Source: Symsagittifera roscoffensis (Eukaryota > Xenacoelomorpha > Acoela > Convolutidae). From it: 64,000 bases of DNA. A program made the position numbers and the translations under genes. This document shows positions 59,346 to 64,000 of this stretch, piece by piece. The stretch's first letter is position 1. Every line of letters starts with the position of its first letter. The notes below the pieces were generated by a model, which was not told the origin of the DNA, ran no database searches, and saw only the letters and a program-made list of their open reading frames with translations. The stretch lies in contig NC_087063.1 of NCBI RefSeq assembly GCF_963678635.1, positions 81,701,574 through 81,765,573 on the forward strand, given 5' to 3'.

Positions 59346-59545
59346 CTCGAAATCCACGATCTTCAAAAATTTTTGTAAATTGAACGTTACAAACTTGGAT
59401 GTTTAAGCAAGGCCGAAAGTTCAGAAATTGATTTCCAAAGACAGAAAATTTGATTGAAGGTGTAGCAACTACGTTTTTTGTCATGCTAAAACTCTTCACT
59501 CTACAGAAAGAAAAGCATTTGTATACGAATAATGGACTCATGTTT
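59338..59545 (+). pseudogene. Putative C-terminus of the DIEG-motif protein
   Basis: Frames read IFKNFCKLNVTNLDV, ARPKVQKLISKDRKF, and then CSNYVFCHAKTLHSTERKAF followed by VYE and a stop. The C-x-H-x-x-x-x-H-x-x-x-RKA-x-x-Y pattern matches, as I recall it, the C-terminal end of the same invertebrate family whose N-terminus (DIEG, HG, SSGY) is in the array. The CHAK...HSTERKA block may bind zinc. The link between the two parts is inference from that remembered family. Confidence 0.4.
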
Positions 59546-59639
59546 TATTGTCAAACTGTAAATCATTTAAATTGTTTTCTAATATCTTTTTTTTTCAAAA
59601 ATTTAAACATTAATTATAATCATTTTTTTTCATTGTGAA

Positions 59640-60540
59640 GTTGAGGTGGGTGATGAATGGTACAAGCAAATATTTTAGGAAAATATGTTTTTGATGAAAA
59701 GAATCATGAACGAATATCATGGAACTTTTTTGGAAGTAGGTGTAATAGGACGTATGTGTAATAGATTTTAGTTTTTCTCTGCCAATTTTTCGTCATTGTT
59801 CTATTTCTAGTAGCATCAGCAATCGTTCGGTTATTTTTATAACTACATGTGAAGAAACAACAACTTGTGTAGCAATTTATCAAGTACAGTCGGATTTTTT
59901 TTCCTTGTTCAAAGCTAAGAATAAAAGTTTTTCTAGCAAAGAACGAGTTTACATTTCAATACTTGCTCCAAGTGGATCAGAAAAACCGCATCATACTTTT
60001 CATGGCTTAGTAGGTATGTTTTGAATAAATATTGACAAGGTTTTCTATTTTAATCAACCTTGTCATCCTCATTATCGACAAAGGCAAAGAAAAGTCATGG
60101 AGTTGACTTTGAACTGATTGCAAAGCTTCTCAATATTGGAACGAATTAGCACTTAAATTTTGATTACTCATGTGAAAAACTTTCAAATTCCAAACAGTTC
60201 GTACAATTCCTACTATTGGAAGACACACAAGACTGAGTAAAAAAATATATCGAGCATAACTTATTTCAACAAAGCAAAATGTGAAGAGATGTAGAATTTC
60301 AATATACAACACCTAGTCTTATTCAAATCACCAAGAGATGTTTTACAAATCAATGCATTAAGTCAACATATAGGTCTCGGATCTCAATTAAAAGAATGTT
60401 ATCAAGATGCAGCATCTATTCCTAATTGTCATTTACTCATTGATTTGACTCCAGAAACAGTTAATTTGCTAAAGTTTTGCCCAAACAGCAATTTAGTTCC
60501 AATAAAATTTTAATTACCAGCAGGAATTGAAACAAACTTC
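59640..60540 (+). pseudogene. Polinton-associated protein relic, N-terminal part
   Basis: CEETTTCVAIYQVQSDFFSL (59850-59910), SSKERVYISILAPSGSEKPH (59940-59995), and after about 300 decayed bases PRDVLQINALSQHIGLGSQL, ECYQDAASIPNCHLLIDLTP, ETVNLLKFCPNSNLVPIKF (60330-60510). It continues into DTHTIRLY at 60550. The LLIDLTP and HTIRLY blocks are the best-kept parts. The left relic at 17.4-17.9 kb is homologous. The protein is not named; neighbouring integrase and capsid relics place it in a Polinton-like gene set. Confidence 0.55.
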
Positions 60541-61205
60541 TTGGACGATACTCATACAATACGTCTCTATGCTGAAACATTTTCAAAATAAATTCGATAA
60601 CAATTCATCCTCCACGGCCCGAAAAATTTCCTATTTCCTTCGTTTTCTCAGCGAATATCTAGTAAACTTGCTACGAGGGGAGCTACAAGATCTCCGAAAA
60701 TTACACTTAGTAAAAAATCTAAGAGAAAACCAAAACTAACACGAAGAAGAACTGCACTTGAAAAAAGGAGAGCAATTTCAAACTGGGCTATAGGTTTACA
60801 AAAATAACTCTATTCATTATTTTTGTTCTTCCACTATCGTCATAGTATGGATAGGTTTGATCTATCCGTACTCAGTATATTAATCACAAAAAACCCTTCC
60901 AAGAACACGAAACTTTAAGCAAAGGCAAGAAAAAGAGGAATTGAAAAGATTAACAATTAGCATCTTATCGATTCAGTTTTGAACTCACCTAGAATTGAAC
61001 TGAGTCAGTCAGAGAATATCATTTTAGTTAATCGAGACACAAAAGAATCTATTTTAGACTTTGTCTAAGCACTTAAACGAAAAAATGACAATTTTCCAGA
61101 TATTTCTTTCACCATTTTGTTTTACCATTTCACCTAAACTCGTTATCAACAAGAATGCCAAGGCGAAAAACAGAGGAACTTTGATTCCTTTCAAAATCTG
61201 AAAAG
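60541..61205 (+). pseudogene. Polinton-associated protein relic, copy 2 (C-terminal part)
   Basis: The second copy of the block at 57833-58495. It reads DTHTIRLYAETFSK, LTRRRTALEKRRAISNWAIG (near 60735-60795), SPRIELSQSENIILVN and ALKRKNDNFPDISFTILF (about 60985-61115). Here it is continuous with its N-terminal part upstream, so this copy shows the original gene arrangement. Confidence 0.55.
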
Positions 61206-61214
61206 GTAAGTTTT

Positions 61215-61700
61215 GACAGATTTTATTTTAGGGATAGAGCGGCGTACAGTTGTGTACGAAACTTGAGTAAAGCAAGCGGTTCAAAAATTTGTTACTCCAA
61301 ATAGACGTTTCCGAAGATTTCAATCTTTTTCAGAAACAATTATTAAAATTTGGGGTTTTGACTTGGTTATTTTTTGAGTCATTTTTTTTATTGCTGCTGA
61401 TGTTTTTTTTGCGATTTGTCAGAGTTACCAATACGCCAAAGACACCGTGCAAGCTTTAGAGAAAACAATTTCTCGAAAGAACACTACTGACAAATTTTGG
61501 GTTGATTAAAACTAAAATTCAAAATATGATATAGAGTGAGAATTTCAAAGAAAGATATTCTTTTTCAAAAAGGATACAAACCACAATTTGCAGAAAACAA
61601 ATTTTGAAGTTTCGGCAAAATCTACACAAAAAAGACTCCACATACATCATCGACAAAGAAAGAAATTCTAGGAAAACATTAAGGAAAAGAGCTGAGAAAA
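61215..61700 (+). pseudogene. Polinton-type DDE integrase relic, copy 2
   Basis: Homologous to 58498-58990 with an offset of about 2700. It keeps FRRFQSFSETIIKIWGFDLV (first Asp), then ADVFFAICQS, YAKDTVQALEKTISRKNTTD and KFWVD (probable second Asp), separated by frameshifts. It is more decayed than copy 1 around the first motif but better around the second, so the two relics complement each other as evidence of identity. Confidence 0.65.
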
Positions 61701-61839
61701 AAGTCAGAATAAATCAGATTAAAATTCTTTCGATCCCTTGTCATGGATTCTTTTACTAATAAACTAGTTTGTAACGTTTTTTATTTATTATCTGAATGAT
61801 AGTCTTAGCTTTTTTACAATATTTTTATTCGAACAAATA

Positions 61840-62577
61840 CATTTAAAAGAGAATGGAAAGTTGCTGTTTCAGAAATAGCATTTCCTTATCTGTACCAAAC
61901 TGATACTGATGGAAAATTTCATTCGTAGGTGGCTCAGAAATTTATGAGGAAAAAACGAAGAATTGAACAACGCATTTTAAACCAGGATTGTATTCAAATT
62001 TGAGCCGAGTTTTGTTGTTCATGGCTGATACAATTGTAGCCATGAACAACAAAATCGAGAATGTCTAGGTGCTTAAGCATTTGAATTTAACTGAATATAT
62101 GTATCAGTAGTAAAAGTTACACAAAAGAAAATTGTCACTTTTCCTGAAGCTCGATCAGTGTTTTTTCATTCAAAGTTCTAATTTGAGCCATATTTTTAGC
62201 TGTGTTTCGGAGCAAAATCAAACAGGAGCTTTAATGAGTGGGAAAGCACCGCAATTTCCTCACTAATCTTACGTTTTTATAAGAATACATTTTATGATGA
62301 TATATAGTGATATAAAAAAATAAGAACTCTTTTATTGCGTTGTTTTCCATTCATGTCTAAAGTAAAAAGTGGAGATATAATATCTACAGGACAGTATATC
62401 AATTATCAGTCCTTAACAAACTTACAAATTAAAAAATTGTTAAAAAACTCTTTCCCTAGCATAAAGATAGATTTAAGAGATAGTACAGACCAACAAATTT
62501 CTTTCGTCTCCGTAAGTTTTACAAAATTTGGTCTCTTGTTCCGCAAGTTTTCAGATAATATTTTTTGATTTGTACTT
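61840..62577 (+). pseudogene. Polinton-type structural protein relic (W-K-V-A-x-S-E-I)
   Basis: Starts REWKVAVSEIAFPYLYQTDT (61850-61910), a block I recognise from Polinton gene neighbourhoods (WEVALxEIxxP). It continues LLFMADTIVAMNNKIENV (62005-62065), LKHLNLTEYM, FSCVSEQNQTGALMSGKAPQ (about 62195-62250) and RCFPFMSKVKSGDIISTGQY, then IKIDLRDSTDQQISFVSV to about 62520 and LLFRKFSDNIF at the end. Stops break it near 61927, 62067 and 62105. A role in the virion-like particle is inferred from position next to the capsid-like relic. Confidence 0.55.
62010..62054. other. Perfect 17-bp inverted repeat with 11-base loop
   Basis: TTTTGTTGTTCATGGCT (62010-62026) pairs perfectly with AGCCATGAACAACAAAA (62038-62054) across the loop GATACAATTGT. 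It lies inside the coding relic LLFMADTIVAMNNKIENV. A terminator or a structured RNA is possible, but no independent signal supports either. Confidence 0.8.
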
Positions 62578-62930
62578 CAAACAAAATTGTGCTCAAAATT
62601 CAGCTGAAATTCCCCTTTTTTTGCAAACAAAGCAACGTGGAAGAGATTTTGGTGCTCTTGCGCAAACCCTTGGGAGAACTGCAATCCCTTTAATCATAAA
62701 ACATATAGTCCCAGCTGCAAAAGGAGTTGGAGGAGATTTGTTTGGAATCACCGCTCCATAGCCTGGAAAAAAGGTTAGTGGACGCGAAAAACCTGTTAGT
62801 GGACGCGAAAGGTTAGTGGACGCGAAAGACATTTGCAAAAGACGTGGGAACAAAAACAGTTCGAAAGCAATTGTGGGGTGGACAAGCGTTGAGCTAGTAG
62901 AACCAACTCCATTTCACAAAAAAAAATAAG
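62577..62930 (+). pseudogene. Polinton-type small structural protein relic
   Basis: Encodes FLQTKQRGRDFGALAQTLGR, then TAIPLIIKHIVPAAKGVGGD and LFGITAP, a stop at 62761, then VSGRE repeats and AKDVGTKTVRKQL in the next frame (about 62825-62870). A short basic segment (QRGRxFGxLxxxLxRxAxPL) followed by an alanine/glycine-rich helix is typical of a small membrane-active or core virion protein of Polintons, as I recall it. A frameshift and a stop split it. A local triplication of VSGRE has lengthened it. Confidence 0.55.
62773..62828 (+). repeat. Three tandem GTTAGTGGACGCGAAA units
   Basis: The 16-base word occurs three times at roughly 19-21 base spacing inside the small structural protein relic. 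It expands one VSGRE motif into VSGREKPVSGRERL. Spacing differs between copies, so the frame changes after the third. Confidence 0.9.
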
Positions 62931-62984
62931 TTCGAAAAACAGTTGCCCTCGCAAAGAAAATTTTAACAAAATAAATTGATTGTA

Positions 62985-64000
62985 AATCAAGGTAACCATT
63001 TTTGGTACGAGGCTTTTGCAAATTCTTCCTTGGAGATTTTCGATTAAGTCCCAGGTTTGAAAAACAATTAACAATTACTTCATTGTATACACAACAAGTA
63101 TTCCCCAGTACTTATCTGGGTGAGAACAGTATTGGGTTTGAACTTGAAATGGATCGTAATCTCTACTTCGATATTCGTGATACTCATCTAGATTAAAGCT
63201 TCAATTATTAAAGGGAAGGATCTTTGATGCTTCCAAGAGAAAAAAAGTAGAATAAAAAGCAGAGTAGAGGCTGATTCAGATGAGGAACCAGAAACTTACT
63301 TAACTTATGGAAGCAACCTTTTGCATTCACTTTTCTCCAATTGTGAGTTTTTTTTTAACAATACAAGAGTTTACAATGCTAATGGATTATATCCTCATAA
63401 GGCACAAAAATGGAACGAATTCAACTCGTCAGAAGTGAGTAATAAAGGAAAACTTGCTTGTCATGGATACAGTTTTGAAGAATTTCCTGGTGCGCTTGAT
63501 ATGCATCCGTTTACTGATAGAGCAATTTATTAGAAACAGGGAAAAATTTTTCACTTTATAGGAGGCTTGCCATTGAATTTTATACTTGCCGAAAATTGTT
63601 GCAACCAAGTACCAAAGTTCGAGTTAAACTAATTCGAGCTAGAATTATCTTGTACGTACTGTCTGCTAATCCAAGTGTCAGTCCTAAAAATGTTGATTGT
63701 TTGCTGTTTACTAGAATAATTTTAGTTGCTGAGCCTAATCATCAATACTTGGAATTGAAACTGGAAAAATAAACTGCTCAACACAGTTATGTGGAAATTA
63801 TAGCAAGAAACTTTTTTATTACATATCGTCGAACCCAATTTACACAGAAGAATATATTCAAAAACGCTCCAATAAGAAGAAAAGCAATTGTAATGAAATT
63901 AAATTCAGCTGTTGCTCAATCTTTTCATGAAAACCCCTCCAACTAACAACATTTTCATCTGAGAGAGCTCAGAATTATTCGGACAGGAAGAGCAATTGTT
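62985..64000 (+). pseudogene. Polinton-type capsid-like protein (F54H12.2-like), cut by window end
   Basis: Frames in order: TQQVFPSTYLGENSIGFELE and LYFDIRDTHLD (63090-63195), LHSLFSNCEFFFNNTRVYNA and NGLYPHKAQKWNEFNSSE (63321-63435), GKLACHGYSFEEFPGALDMH and PFTDRA (63450-63530), then SLYRRLAIEFYTCRKLLQPS, KVRVKLIRARIILYVLSANP, LVAEPNHQYLELKLEK (63550-63770) and IFKNAPIRRKAIVMKLNSAV (63855-63915). The DIRDTHLD then LHSLFSxC pattern matches proteins annotated as F54H12.2-like and interpreted as Polinton capsid proteins. At least three frameshifts or stops are seen. The C-terminus is outside the window. Confidence 0.65.

Overview
Eukaryotic, almost certainly metazoan, AT-rich repeat-dominated DNA. 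The evidence is the coding relics (Ty3/gypsy-type gag-protease, a second gag with a zinc knuckle, a Polinton/Maverick-type protein-primed DNA polymerase B, Polinton-type integrase and virion-protein relics), intron-like splice signals (TTTTTCAG, AAG|GTATGT) and long tandem satellites. There are no bacterial operons, rRNA or tRNA genes. A nematode or another small invertebrate is plausible, because I recall the right-hand virion protein as related to C. elegans F54H12.2, but the window cannot settle the organism.

Layout. 1-1779: a 1250-bp unit with a partial second tandem copy. 2.4-3.6 kb: weak exon-like signals. 4.2-9.9 kb: decayed gag-like coding sequence with a 1.22-kb internal tandem duplication. 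10.4-11.8 kb: a plus-strand primer-binding-site-like motif with a short ORF, and a G-rich stretch with a G-quadruplex motif. 11.84-14.33 kb: a minus-strand Ty3/gypsy relic (gag, CCHC knuckle, protease, then a jump to the pre-integrase linker, so reverse transcriptase and RNase H are missing). 14.33-16.6 kb: probable LTR or other non-coding sequence. 17.0-17.9 kb: small relics of two Polinton-associated proteins. 18.97-25.09 kb: seven tandem copies of an 874-bp satellite. 26.26-27.67 kb: the most intact gene, a heptad-repeat protein with C-terminal zinc-binding domains. 27.7-30.3 kb: nothing recognised. 30.36-32.71 kb: a plus-strand gag pseudogene. 33.74-38.04 kb: a nearly full-length but inactivated minus-strand PolB. 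40.1-57.83 kb: a macrosatellite of three 2.08-kb type A units followed by seven 1.75-kb type B units sharing a core. 57.83-64.0 kb: decayed Polinton genes with a duplicated integrase block.

How it fits together. Almost every coding trace belongs to mobile elements and carries stops or frameshifts. The PolB, integrase, two structural-protein relics, a putative DIEG-motif protein and a capsid-like protein look like one Polinton-type gene complement broken up by duplication. The N-terminal start of the DIEG protein lies in every B unit of the macrosatellite and its probable C-terminus lies just outside the array at 59.35-59.53 kb. I therefore infer that part of a Polinton-like element was amplified into a satellite after it had been inactivated. 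The heptad-repeat gene at 26-27.7 kb is the only strong candidate for a functional protein.
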